DNA of 64,000 bases from Methylobacterium gnaphalii. Lineage in GTDB: Bacteria > Pseudomonadota > Alphaproteobacteria > Rhizobiales > Beijerinckiaceae. The position numbers were made by a program, and so were the translations under genes. Each line of letters begins with the position of its first letter. Positions within the stretch are counted from its first letter, which is position 1. The DNA lies in the NCBI RefSeq assembly GCF_007992215.1, contig NZ_BJZV01000004.1:124001-188000 (forward strand), given 5' to 3'. The notes under the pieces were generated by a model, which saw nothing but the letters and a program-made list of their open reading frames with translations, was not told the DNA's origin and did not search any database. Of this stretch, positions 28,355 through 37,780 are shown piece by piece.

Positions 28355-31210
28355 TCACTGTCCCAACCGCTCCAGCAAAGCCGGCACGTGGACCTGATCG
28401 GCCTTGTAGTTCCCCGTCAGCGTGTAGATCACGATGTTCACGCCGCCACGGAACGCCATCTCGCGCTGGCGCTGGTCGCCGCCGGACATCGGGTAGAGCG
28501 GCGCGCCCTCCTTGCTAAAGGCCCAGGCCGCGGCAAGGTCGTTGCCCGTGATGATGATCGGCGTAACGCCGTCGCCGGCGCGGGCCGGACGCCGCTCGGC
28601 GCCATCGGTGGGAGCCGGGGGCAGGGCCTCCACCCAGGTCTGGCCCGTGGTGTAGCGGCCGGGGAAATTGTCGACGAGGTAGAAGGCCTTGGTGAGCACG
28701 TGGTCGTTTGGAATCGGCTCGAGCTCGGGCACTTCGAGGGTCGAGAGCATCTGGCGCAGATAGGCGCCCTCGGGCGTCGGCGGGCCGCCGGGACGGGCGA
28801 CCAGGGCATCGCGGGTATCGAAGATCACGGTGCCGCCGTTGCGCATGAAGGCGTCGATCTTGCGGATCGCGGCCTCGCTCGGCTGGGGCCGGCCGGCGAC
28901 GATCGGCCAGTAGATCAGCGGGTAGAAGGCGAGTTCGTCCTTGGCCGGATCGATCCCTGCCGGCTCGCCGGGTTCAAGCGCGGTGCGGGCGGCGAGCACC
29001 TGCGTCAGGCCCGACAGCCCGCTCCGGCTCGCCGTGTCGACGGCGGTGTCTCCGGTGGTGACGAAGGCCAGCCGCGTGATCAGCGCCGACTCGAGGCCGT
29101 TGGGCCGGCTGGCCTGCGGCTCGGCCGCGTGGGCCGGCTCGGTCGCGGGCAAAACGGCGAGAAGGCCGAGACCGACGAGCGCGATCGCCGCCGGACGGCT
29201 GCGCAGGCGTCCGGCCAGCCCGCCGCGTCCCCGGCCGCCGAGGAAGCCGCCGAGCCAGAGACCGGCGAGCGTATCGAGGACCAGCAGCGCCAGGGCGAGG
29301 CTGAACAGGACCGCGCGCAGGTCCAGCGTCTCGGCCCCGCCGAGCCCGCCGACACGGATGCCTGCGATGGCGCCGATGTCCAACGGCTTCAGGCGATCGT
29401 CGGATTTCAACGCGTTGACGCTGATGCCGCCCTCGGCAGGCCCGTAGAAGCCCGGCGGATGATCGTGCGTGGCCCGGTCGCCGTAATCCGCCGAGACGGC
29501 GGTCGCGGATGCGGGTGGGGAGCCCAGCGCACCGAAGCCGTCGAGAGTCAGGCGCGGCGCGAGCACGGCAGCCTTGGCCTGCCCGCCTTCGCCGGTGCTG
29601 GGCTTGGCGCCGGAGCCGGCCATGCCGACGACCCGGCGCAGCATATCGACGAAAAGCCCCGAGAGGGGCAGGTTCGACCAGGTGGTGTCGGCGGTGACGT
29701 GGAACAGCACGACGAGGCCTCCGCCGCGCTTCTCGGCAGTGACCACGGGCGTGCCGTCCTGCAGGGAGGCCCAGGTCTTACCGGGAAGGTCGCCATCGGG
29801 CTCGGCCAGGATCTGGCGGCGCACGCCGATATCCGGCGGCGGCTTGAGGCCTGCGAAGGGGCTCTCGGGCGCGAAATCCGCCACCGTCTTCGGGTTGTCC
29901 CAGGACAGCGTGCCGCCGAGGTTGCGGCCGCCGCGGCGCAGGCGCACCGGCACCAGCGGATCGTTGCCCGCGGCGAGACGCGGACCGGCGAAGCGCAGCA
30001 GCAGGCCGCCATCGTCGACGAATTTCGTCACCCGCGCGAGCGTCTTGTCGTCGAGGGCCCCGACATCGGCGAGCACCAGCACGGTGACCTGGTTGTCCAG
30101 CATTTGCCCGATCGCCTCCGCCGTGCCCTGGCCGCCGCGCGGTTGCTGTACGTCGGCGAAGGGGGTGAGGGCGCGGGACAGGTAGTAGGTCGGCGCGAGC
30201 AATGGCTGCGCCTGATCGCTGGTTCCGCCGAAAACGAGGCCGACGCGGCGGCGCTTGCCGCGCTCGTCCATCAGCACGACAGCGCCGGCGGAGCGTTCGC
30301 CCGAGATCTCCAGCCGGGCGATGGTGTTGCGGATCTCGACCGGCAGGTCGAAGCCGACCTCCTTCTCCGTGCCGTTCGGCTCGAAGGCGTAGGCCGTCTC
30401 GGCGAGCGGCAGGCCCTTCTGGTCGAGCGCGCGTACGGTGCCGGTGTCGCGCCCGTTCGGTGCGGCACGCAGGACATGGGCGACGAGCCGCCCGCCGCTC
30501 TCGCCGCCGGCAAGCGCCAGGGCAGGGGGCTGATCGGCCTTCAGGACGGTGAGGGCCGTGCCGCGCTTGGCAACGAGCTCAGCGAGGGCCCTCGGGAAGC
30601 CGGCCCCGCCGGCATCCTCGATCCCATCGCTGATCCAGACGATGGCGGCATTTGGGGTTTTGTCGAGGAACGTGCCGATCTGCGACAGATGCGCCGAGCG
30701 ATCGGTGAGGATCGGGCGGGGCTGGACGGCCCGCAGGCGTTCCAGGGCCGCGGCTGGGGCCTTCGCCTCAAGCACGCTTCCCGGCGTGCCGGCCGGATCG
30801 GCCGTCGGCAGCAGCGCCACCGGACGGCCATCGCGGGCGGCACCCTCGATCTCGTCGGTGGCTGCGCGCTGACGATCACGCCAGTCGTGGGCTGCGCTGA
30901 ACCCGTTGTCGAGCAGGACGAGGAGCGGCGTGCGACCCGAAGCGGCGCCGATGCCGGCTGGGTTCCAGACCGGTCCTGAGACCGCGAGGATCAGGCAGGC
31001 GGCGGCGAGGATGCGAAGCAGCAGCAGCCAGGGCGGCGTGCGCGCCGGCGTCTCGCGCCTCGGCAGCAGATCCGCAACGAGCTTGAGCGGCGGAAATTCG
31101 ATGCGCCGCGGCCGTGGCGGTGTCACCCGCAGCAGGAACCACAGAGCCGGCAAAGCGGCGAGGGCGGCCAGCGCGAGCGGTGCGGCGAAGGTGAGGGGAA
31201 GTCCGAACAC
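28355..31210 (-). CDS. BatA-N / DUF4159 membrane protein
   Basis: 951 residues. The N terminus has the aerotolerance-regulator (BatA) domain with two membrane helices (PLALAALAALPALWFLLRV; PPWLLLLRILAAACLILAV). A degenerate VWA region follows (LLVLLDNGFSAAHDW). A middle periplasmic part precedes further membrane helices near residue 620. The C-terminal 220 residues form DUF4159 (IDAFMRNGGTVIFDTRD; FPGRYTTGQTWVE). It starts 10 bases after the DUF58 gene ends, so it is in the same operon. The role is unproven; family context suggests MoxR-assisted assembly of surface or periplasmic proteins. Confidence 0.85.
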   Translation of the reverse strand: MFGLPLTFAAPLALAALAALPALWFLLRVTPPRPRRIEFPPLKLVADLLPRRETPARTPPWLLLLRILAAACLILAVSGPVWNPAGIGAASGRTPLLVLLDNGFSAAHDWRDRQRAATDEIEGAARDGRPVALLPTADPAGTPGSVLEAKAPAAALERLRAVQPRPILTDRSAHLSQIGTFLDKTPNAAIVWISDGIEDAGGAGFPRALAELVAKRGTALTVLKADQPPALALAGGESGGRLVAHVLRAAPNGRDTGTVRALDQKGLPLAETAYAFEPNGTEKEVGFDLPVEIRNTIARLEISGERSAGAVVLMDERGKRRRVGLVFGGTSDQAQPLLAPTYYLSRALTPFADVQQPRGGQGTAEAIGQMLDNQVTVLVLADVGALDDKTLARVTKFVDDGGLLLRFAGPRLAAGNDPLVPVRLRRGGRNLGGTLSWDNPKTVADFAPESPFAGLKPPPDIGVRRQILAEPDGDLPGKTWASLQDGTPVVTAEKRGGGLVVLFHVTADTTWSNLPLSGLFVDMLRRVVGMAGSGAKPSTGEGGQAKAAVLAPRLTLDGFGALGSPPASATAVSADYGDRATHDHPPGFYGPAEGGISVNALKSDDRLKPLDIGAIAGIRVGGLGGAETLDLRAVLFSLALALLVLDTLAGLWLGGFLGGRGRGGLAGRLRSRPAAIALVGLGLLAVLPATEPAHAAEPQASRPNGLESALITRLAFVTTGDTAVDTASRSGLSGLTQVLAARTALEPGEPAGIDPAKDELAFYPLIYWPIVAGRPQPSEAAIRKIDAFMRNGGTVIFDTRDALVARPGGPPTPEGAYLRQMLSTLEVPELEPIPNDHVLTKAFYLVDNFPGRYTTGQTWVEALPPAPTDGAERRPARAGDGVTPIIITGNDLAAAWAFSKEGAPLYPMSGGDQRQREMAFRGGVNIVIYTLTGNYKADQVHVPALLERLGQ

Positions 31211-31219
31211 GACGTCTCC

Positions 31220-32134
31220 TCAGCCGCTTCCGCGCGCGGCGGCGACGAGCGTGAGCAGGCGCAGCGCCACCTCGCTCGCGGGGCGATCGGTTCGGTGGAT
31301 CGTCAAGGTCCAACCCTGTGCCCGTACGATCTCCGACAACCCGTCGCGATGCGCCGTGATCCGTGCCCGATAGGCTTCGCCCCAGGCATCGGCATCGCCG
31401 ATATCGAGGCTCGCCCCGCCCTCCGGTTCGTGCAGGACGGCCTGTCCGGCGAAGGGGAAGGTCTCCTCGATCGGATCGACGATCATGACGAGGTGGCCGT
31501 GCGTGCCACGACCCGAGATCGACTGAACCGAGGCGCGGATGCGATCGAGCGGTGTCAGGAAATCGCTGACCAGGATGGCCTCGTCGAAGCGGCCGGGCGT
31601 GGCGGTAGGCGGCAGGTCCTGCGTCAGGCCGGCCTCGTCATGGGCAAGCGTCTGCGCCATGCTCTCGATGATGCCGCGCGAGGACACGGAGCGGGTCAGC
31701 CCGAGCAGCCCGACTCGCTCGCCGCCTTCGACGAAGGTGTCCGCCAAAGCGAGCCCGAGCACCAGCGCACGCTCGACCTTCGGAGCGAGGGCCAGGTCCG
31801 ACGCGAAGCCCATGGAGGCGGAGCGGTCGATCCAGAGCCAGATGTTGTGGGCGGCTTCCCATTCCCGTTCGCGGACATAGAGCCGGTCGTCGCGGGCCGA
31901 GCGGCGCCAGTCGATCCGCGCAGCGGCCTCGCCGGTGACGAAGGGGCGAAACTGCCAGAAGGTCTCGCCCGGCCCAGCCCGGCGGCGGCCGTGCAGGCCG
32001 TGCGCGAGCAGGCTCGACACGCGCCGCGCCTCCAGGATCAGGCGCGGCATCCGATCGGCAAGCGAGAGCGCGCTTTCGGCCTCGCCCCGTCCGGGGATGC
32101 GTCGGTCGGCTTCGACGAGCCGGGTCTGTACCAT
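31220..32134 (-). CDS. DUF58 domain protein (MoxR partner)
   Basis: 304 residues. The DUF58 signature is present: GRRRAGPGETFWQFRPF, then DWRRSARDDRLYVREREWE and a VWA-like strand WLWIDRSASMGF. DUF58 proteins are cytosolic or membrane-near partners of MoxR AAA ATPases. It sits between moxR (13 bases upstream) and the DUF4159 gene (9 bases downstream), consistent with one transcript. Confidence 0.9.
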   Translation of the reverse strand: MVQTRLVEADRRIPGRGEAESALSLADRMPRLILEARRVSSLLAHGLHGRRRAGPGETFWQFRPFVTGEAAARIDWRRSARDDRLYVREREWEAAHNIWLWIDRSASMGFASDLALAPKVERALVLGLALADTFVEGGERVGLLGLTRSVSSRGIIESMAQTLAHDEAGLTQDLPPTATPGRFDEAILVSDFLTPLDRIRASVQSISGRGTHGHLVMIVDPIEETFPFAGQAVLHEPEGGASLDIGDADAWGEAYRARITAHRDGLSEIVRAQGWTLTIHRTDRPASEVALRLLTLVAAARGSG

Positions 32135-32147
32135 TCCGTGCGGCGCC

Positions 32148-33155
<1,008 letters not shown>

Positions 33156-33367
33156 CGAGGGGGATGCTCCGCGTGAGGTAAGGATCACGTCGTGCGCGAG
33201 CGTGACCGGGGACGATCGAGTCTGCCGCCGAACACGGGGCGAAGGCAAGCACCGCGGTTTCGCCCGAGCCGACGCACGCTATATGGGCAGGATCGGCGCG
33301 ACCGCAGCATGGCCGCGACATCATGCGTTGGGCGGACCGACCTTTCGCCGCAAGGGAGCAGGACCGG

Positions 33368-33793
33368 ATGGGCGAGCAAACCGCGGAGACGGCGTTTCCG
33401 GCTGGCTGGACGGCTTTCGAGGATCCCGGCTTCGTTGCGCTCACCGGGCCGGTCCATCACCGCACCGTCGAGGGTCGCAAGGAATTCGCTTTCCGGGCCG
33501 AGGAGAAGCACGTCAATCTCGTCGGCCTCGTCCATGGCGGCATGCTGGTGACCTTCGCCGACCGCTCGCTCAGCATCGTCGCCATGGATGCGATGGAGGG
33601 AGCCGGCTGCGTCACCATCGAGATGAACGTGCAGTTCGTGGGGGCCGCCAAGATCGGCGACCTGGTCGAGACGGTGCCCGAGGTGGTGCGCAAGACCTCC
33701 TCGCTGGTGTTCATGCGCTCGATCCTGACCTGCGGGGGGCGTCCGCTCGCCACGGTGTCCGGGATCTGGAAGTTGCTGAAGGACCGCCGATGA
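33368..33793 (+). CDS. PaaI-type hotdog thioesterase
   Basis: 141 residues, hotdog fold. NLVGLVHGGMLVTFADRSLS is the central helix segment with the catalytic-type HGG turn and Asp, followed by TIEMNVQFVGAAKIGD. It is likely an acyl-CoA or aryl-CoA thioesterase; the acyl group is unknown. The ribosome site is AAGGGAGCAGGA. It diverges from moxR and is followed by DUF1285 after 73 bases. Confidence 0.88.
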   Translation: MGEQTAETAFPAGWTAFEDPGFVALTGPVHHRTVEGRKEFAFRAEEKHVNLVGLVHGGMLVTFADRSLSIVAMDAMEGAGCVTIEMNVQFVGAAKIGDLVETVPEVVRKTSSLVFMRSILTCGGRPLATVSGIWKLLKDRR

Positions 33794-33866
33794 AGCCCGG
33801 GGTGGGCTGCATCGGCGCTGCCGGGCGTCACGAAACAGGCGGCCGTCAGACGCGTTTGAGTTCCCG

Positions 33867-34472
33867 ATGACGCCCGATCCAACCCCAGCTGCCGTCGATC
33901 CCGCCCTCGGCCGGCTCAGTGCGGCGCTCGGCGCGCTGCCGAAGCGCGGCCCGCCGCCCGTCGAGCAATGGCATCCCGAGCATTGCGGCGAGATCGATAT
34001 CCGCATCGCCGCCGACGGCACCTGGTTTCACGAGGGCGCGCCGATCCGGCGGCCGGCCCTGGTCAAGCTCTTCTCGACGATCCTGCGCAGGGAGCCCGAT
34101 GGAACCACGGTGCTGGTGACGCCCGCGGAGCGGATGACCATCACCGTGGACGACGCACCCTTTCTCGCCGTCGAGATGGCGGTGGAGGGCGAGGGTGAGG
34201 CGCGGCGCATCGGCTTTCGCACCAATGTCGACGATCTGGTGCCGCTCGACGAGAGCCATCCGATCCGCTTCGAGCAGGACGGCTCGGGCGGGCTCAAGCC
34301 CTACGTGAAGGTGCGCGGCGGTCTCTGGGCCCTGCTGACGCGCGCACTCACCCACGAGCTGATGGACCTCGTCGAGGAGCGCGAGGTCGACGGAGAACCT
34401 TGGCTCGGGCTGACGGCCGGGGGCACCTTCCATGCCATCGCGCGCAGCGCCAGCCTGGAAGCCACCGAATGA
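33867..34472 (+). CDS. DUF1285 protein
   Basis: 201 residues. EIDIRIAADGTWFHEGAPI and RPALVKLFSTILRREPDGT are DUF1285 hallmarks. The C terminus has YVKVRGGLWALLTRALTHEL. It is a soluble protein of unknown role, conserved beside moxR and NUDIX genes in Rhizobiales. Its stop overlaps the next start as ATGA. Confidence 0.88.
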   Translation: MTPDPTPAAVDPALGRLSAALGALPKRGPPPVEQWHPEHCGEIDIRIAADGTWFHEGAPIRRPALVKLFSTILRREPDGTTVLVTPAERMTITVDDAPFLAVEMAVEGEGEARRIGFRTNVDDLVPLDESHPIRFEQDGSGGLKPYVKVRGGLWALLTRALTHELMDLVEEREVDGEPWLGLTAGGTFHAIARSASLEATE

Positions 34473-35149
34473 GGCCGCTCGACGGGGCGCTTGCCCTCGA
34501 TTGTCCGGCGATCCATGCGGACGCGCTCCCGGATTTCCTGCGCCGGGCCGAGCGCGGGCTGGCGCGCGAGGCGCCGGGACCGGGCGACCCCACCTCCAAT
34601 CCGCGCGGCGACCACGACCTCGATCCCGATGGAATCGCCGTCGCGCCGCCGCTGCCGCATCGTCCGGCAGCGGTGCTCGTTCCGATCAAGCCGGTACCCG
34701 GCGGCCTCGCTGTGGTGCTGACGCAGCGCGCCGTGCATCTGCGTGACCATTCCGGCCAGATCGCCTTCCCCGGCGGCAAGGTCGATCCCGGCGACCCCTC
34801 GCCGATCGACACCGCCTTGCGCGAGGCGGAAGAGGAGATCGGCCTCTCGCCGGCCGCGGTGCGACCGCTCGGCTATCTCGATCCCTATCTCTCGGCGACC
34901 GGGTTCCTGGTGACGCCCGTGGTGGGGCTGGTGGAGGAAGACGCATCCCTCACCATCAACCCGAACGAGGTCGCCGACGTCTTCGAGGTGCCGCTCGAAC
35001 ACCTGATGGACCCCGGGCGCCACCTCATCAAGACGCGCAGCTGGCAGGGACGGATGCGAATCTACTACGCGATTCCCTTCGGCGAGCGATTGATCTGGGG
35101 TCTCACGGCCGGGATCGTGCATAATCTCTACGAGCGCCTGTTCCGGTAA
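34469..35149 (+). CDS. NUDIX CoA pyrophosphatase family protein
   Basis: 226 residues. The UPF0035-type signature QRAVHLRDHSGQIAFPGGK precedes a NUDIX box with REAEEEIG. This pairing marks CoA diphosphatases (NudL/NUDT7-like), which cleave CoA and its thioesters to phosphopantetheine compounds and adenosine-3',5'-bisphosphate. The ATG overlaps the DUF1285 stop, indicating coupling with DUF1285. Confidence 0.9.
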   Translation: MRPLDGALALDCPAIHADALPDFLRRAERGLAREAPGPGDPTSNPRGDHDLDPDGIAVAPPLPHRPAAVLVPIKPVPGGLAVVLTQRAVHLRDHSGQIAFPGGKVDPGDPSPIDTALREAEEEIGLSPAAVRPLGYLDPYLSATGFLVTPVVGLVEEDASLTINPNEVADVFEVPLEHLMDPGRHLIKTRSWQGRMRIYYAIPFGERLIWGLTAGIVHNLYERLFR

Positions 35150-35183
35150 GGCGCGCGGCTCCGGATTCGCTTAATCGGCCATC

Positions 35184-35441
35184 ATGCTCCGCTGGATCCT
35201 CGAAGAGCTTCTGCTCTTCGCGATACCCTTCATCGCCTTCGCCGCCTTCCTCGCGCTCACGCGGCGCAATCCGCTGCAGGCCGAGCACTGGGAGGAGCAG
35301 TGGCTGCGCCTCATGCTGGCGGGCGCGTCGATCATCGTCGTCTCGCTCGTGTTGACGGGGCTCTTCGCCACCCGCCACTCCGAGGGCTACGTCCCGCCGC
35401 ACATGGAGAACGGCCGCCTCGTGCCGGGGAAATTCAAGTGA
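35184..35441 (+). CDS. DUF6111 small membrane protein
   Basis: 85 residues with two membrane helices (LEELLLFAIPFIAFAAFLAL and LMLAGASIIVVSLVLTGLF), a short loop between them, and a polar C-terminal tail ending VPGKFK. It lies between the NUDIX and CCA transferase genes, the typical location of DUF6111 in Rhizobiales. Function unknown. The stop overlaps the next start (GTGA). Confidence 0.83.
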   Translation: MLRWILEELLLFAIPFIAFAAFLALTRRNPLQAEHWEEQWLRLMLAGASIIVVSLVLTGLFATRHSEGYVPPHMENGRLVPGKFK

Positions 35442-36691
35442 TCCCGGCCGGGCTCGACGCGGACGGGCCGAAGCGGCTGCTCGACCGTCCGGGCGTGGCG
35501 ACCTGCCTTGCCGCGCTGAAGGCGGAGGGTGAGGAGACCCGCCTCGTCGGCGGCTGCGTGCGCGACGCGCTGCTCGGCCAGGACGCCGCCGACATCGACT
35601 TCGCCACGACGCATCCGCCCGCCGGCACCATGGCGCGCGCCAAGGCGGCCGGCCTGAAGGCGGTGCCGACGGGTTTCGAGCACGGCACCGTGACTCTCGT
35701 CGTCGACGGCGCGCCCTTCGAGGTCACGACGTTGCGCGAGGATATCGAGACCGACGGGCGCCACGCCGTGGTGCGCTTCGGCCGCGATTTCGCCCGTGAT
35801 GCCGAGCGGCGCGACTTCACCATCAACGCGCTCTCGCTCGGCGCCGACGGACATCTGCACGATCCCGGCGGCGGACTCCGCGACCTCGCCGAGGGCCGGC
35901 TTCGCTTCATCGGCGATCCGGCGACGCGCATCCGCGAGGATGCCCTGCGCTCGCTCCGCTTTTTCCGCTTCCACGCCCGGTTCGGCCGGGGTGAGCCGGA
36001 CCGGCCGGCGCTCGATGTTATTATCGCGGCCCGTGCCTCGCTCGATCGCCTCTCGCACGAACGCGTCAGGGCGGAGTTGCTCAAGCTGCTGCTCGCCCCG
36101 CGCGCCGTACCGGCCGTCGCGGTGATGAGCGAGACGGGCTTGCTCTCACGGCTTCTCGGCGGTGTCGTCGATCTCGGCCGCCTCGCCCGCGCCTCCGCCG
36201 ATCTGGCCTCGCCGGCGATTGCGCGCCTTGCCGCGCTGTCGGTGCAGACGGTGGAGGATGCCGAGCGGCTGCGCGAGACCTTGCGGCTCTCCAAGGCCGA
36301 GCACGCCCACCTCGCTGCCTATGCAACCGCGCTCGCCACTCTTCGCGATCGGGCGGAGATCGCGGTGCGGGATATCCGCGGCCTTGCGGCAACCCTCAGG
36401 TCGGAGATCGTCGCCGAGGTCCTGCGCGCGATCGAGGGCGAGCCTCGCCCGCGGGTGGAGGCCGAGGCTCTGGCCAAGTTGGCCGATCTCGTCGCATCCC
36501 GCGAGAGGCCGGCGCTTCCGCTCGGCGGTGCCGATCTCGTGGCCCGCGGCGTTGCGCCGGGACCGGCCGTCGGCCGGGGCCTCGCAGCGGCACGGGCGCT
36601 ATGGCTGTCCGAGGGCTGCCCAACCGGCGAGGCAGAGCGGGAGCGGCTGATCGCCCACGCCCTCGGAGCGGCCGGCCGCGGCCAGGACTGA
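35438..36691 (+). CDS. CCA tRNA nucleotidyltransferase / poly(A) polymerase family protein
   Basis: 417 residues from a GTG overlapping the DUF6111 stop. The nucleotidyltransferase head has GGCVRDALLG and the metal-binding DIDFATTHPP. The neck and body follow with RRDFTINALSLGADG and EDALRSLRFFRFHARFG. The enzyme adds or repairs the 3' CCA of tRNAs in the cytosol. It is the last gene of the DUF1285-NUDIX-DUF6111-CCA series and is convergent with trpA (16 bases apart). Confidence 0.93.
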   Translation: MIPAGLDADGPKRLLDRPGVATCLAALKAEGEETRLVGGCVRDALLGQDAADIDFATTHPPAGTMARAKAAGLKAVPTGFEHGTVTLVVDGAPFEVTTLREDIETDGRHAVVRFGRDFARDAERRDFTINALSLGADGHLHDPGGGLRDLAEGRLRFIGDPATRIREDALRSLRFFRFHARFGRGEPDRPALDVIIAARASLDRLSHERVRAELLKLLLAPRAVPAVAVMSETGLLSRLLGGVVDLGRLARASADLASPAIARLAALSVQTVEDAERLRETLRLSKAEHAHLAAYATALATLRDRAEIAVRDIRGLAATLRSEIVAEVLRAIEGEPRPRVEAEALAKLADLVASRERPALPLGGADLVARGVAPGPAVGRGLAAARALWLSEGCPTGEAERERLIAHALGAAGRGQD

Positions 36692-36707
36692 GCCGGGTCT
36701 CGGAGGC

Positions 36708-37541
36708 TCATGCGCCCGACTTCGCACCGCGTACGCCATCCGCCAACTCGCGTACCAGGCTGCCGACCGCCGCGACGGTGCCGGGCGTTGCGCGGTTCTC
36801 CGCGTCGAGACTGCCGGCGAGGGCGGAGACCAGGGCGGAGCCCACCACGACGCCGTCGGCGCCGCGGGCGATCTCGGCGGCATGCGCACCCGTCTTCACG
36901 CCGAACCCGACCACCACCGGCAGATCGGTATGTGGGCGAATGCGGCCGACAGCCTCGGCGACGCGGCCGAAATCCGGGGTCGCGGTGCCGGTGATGCCGG
37001 TGATCGAGACGTAGTAGACGAAGCCCGCCGTGTTCTCGAGAACGGCCGGAAGCCGCTGCGCGTCCGTCGTCGGCGTGGCGAGGCGGATGAAGGCGAGGCC
37101 CTTGGCCAGTGCCGGCAGGCAGAGCTCCTCGTCCTCCTCGGGCGGCAGGTCGACGACGATGAGGCCGTCGATTCCGGCGCTCAAGGCGTCGTCGAGGAAG
37201 CGCGTGACGCCGTAGACGTAGATCGGGTTGTAGTAGCCCATCAGCACGACCGGCGTGTCGCGGTTGCCCTCGCGGAAGCGTGCCACGAGGTCGAGCGTCT
37301 TGCGCAGGTCCTGGCCGGCCGCGAGGGCGCGCAGGCCCGCCGCCTGGATCGCCGGGCCGTCGGCCATCGGGTCGGTGAACGGCAGGCCGAACTCGACGAT
37401 GTCGGCGCCCGCCTCCGGCAGGGCTTTCAGCACGGCCAGAGAGGTCTCGGGGTCGGGGTCGCCTGCCATCACGTAGGTCACGAGGGCCGCACGGCCTTCC
37501 GCGCGGCAGCGGGCGAAGGTGGCGTCGATGCGGGCGGTCAT
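36708..37541 (-). CDS. trpA: Tryptophan synthase alpha subunit
   Basis: 277 residues. The catalytic Glu and Asp regions are present: [18 protein letters not shown] and [14 protein letters not shown], with the phosphate loop [19 protein letters not shown] near the C terminus. It splits indole-3-glycerol phosphate to indole and glyceraldehyde 3-phosphate. trpB is not upstream within the window: the next gene upstream on this strand is absent and a kinase diverges, so trpA stands alone here. Confidence 0.96.
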   Translation of the reverse strand: MTARIDATFARCRAEGRAALVTYVMAGDPDPETSLAVLKALPEAGADIVEFGLPFTDPMADGPAIQAAGLRALAAGQDLRKTLDLVARFREGNRDTPVVLMGYYNPIYVYGVTRFLDDALSAGIDGLIVVDLPPEEDEELCLPALAKGLAFIRLATPTTDAQRLPAVLENTAGFVYYVSITGITGTATPDFGRVAEAVGRIRPHTDLPVVVGFGVKTGAHAAEIARGADGVVVGSALVSALAGSLDAENRATPGTVAAVGSLVRELADGVRGAKSGA

Positions 37542-37780
37542 GGCCGAAATCCGGGAACGAGGGAGGCAGGATCCGAGGCCGCGCCTACACCATCGGCGCC
37601 CATGCGTGAAGCGCGGGCGCGTCTCACGGCAATTGCCGCCGCAGCCGCCGTCTCGGGAAGAATCGCGAGAATTCAGAGCGTTTTGGTCAGACTCCCTTAG
37701 GCGTCTTTCTCAAGCCGCCCTTCATGCGCGGCTGCGACGATCCGGGATCCTGGCCCTTGGGCCGTGCGCGGAGCGTGCTG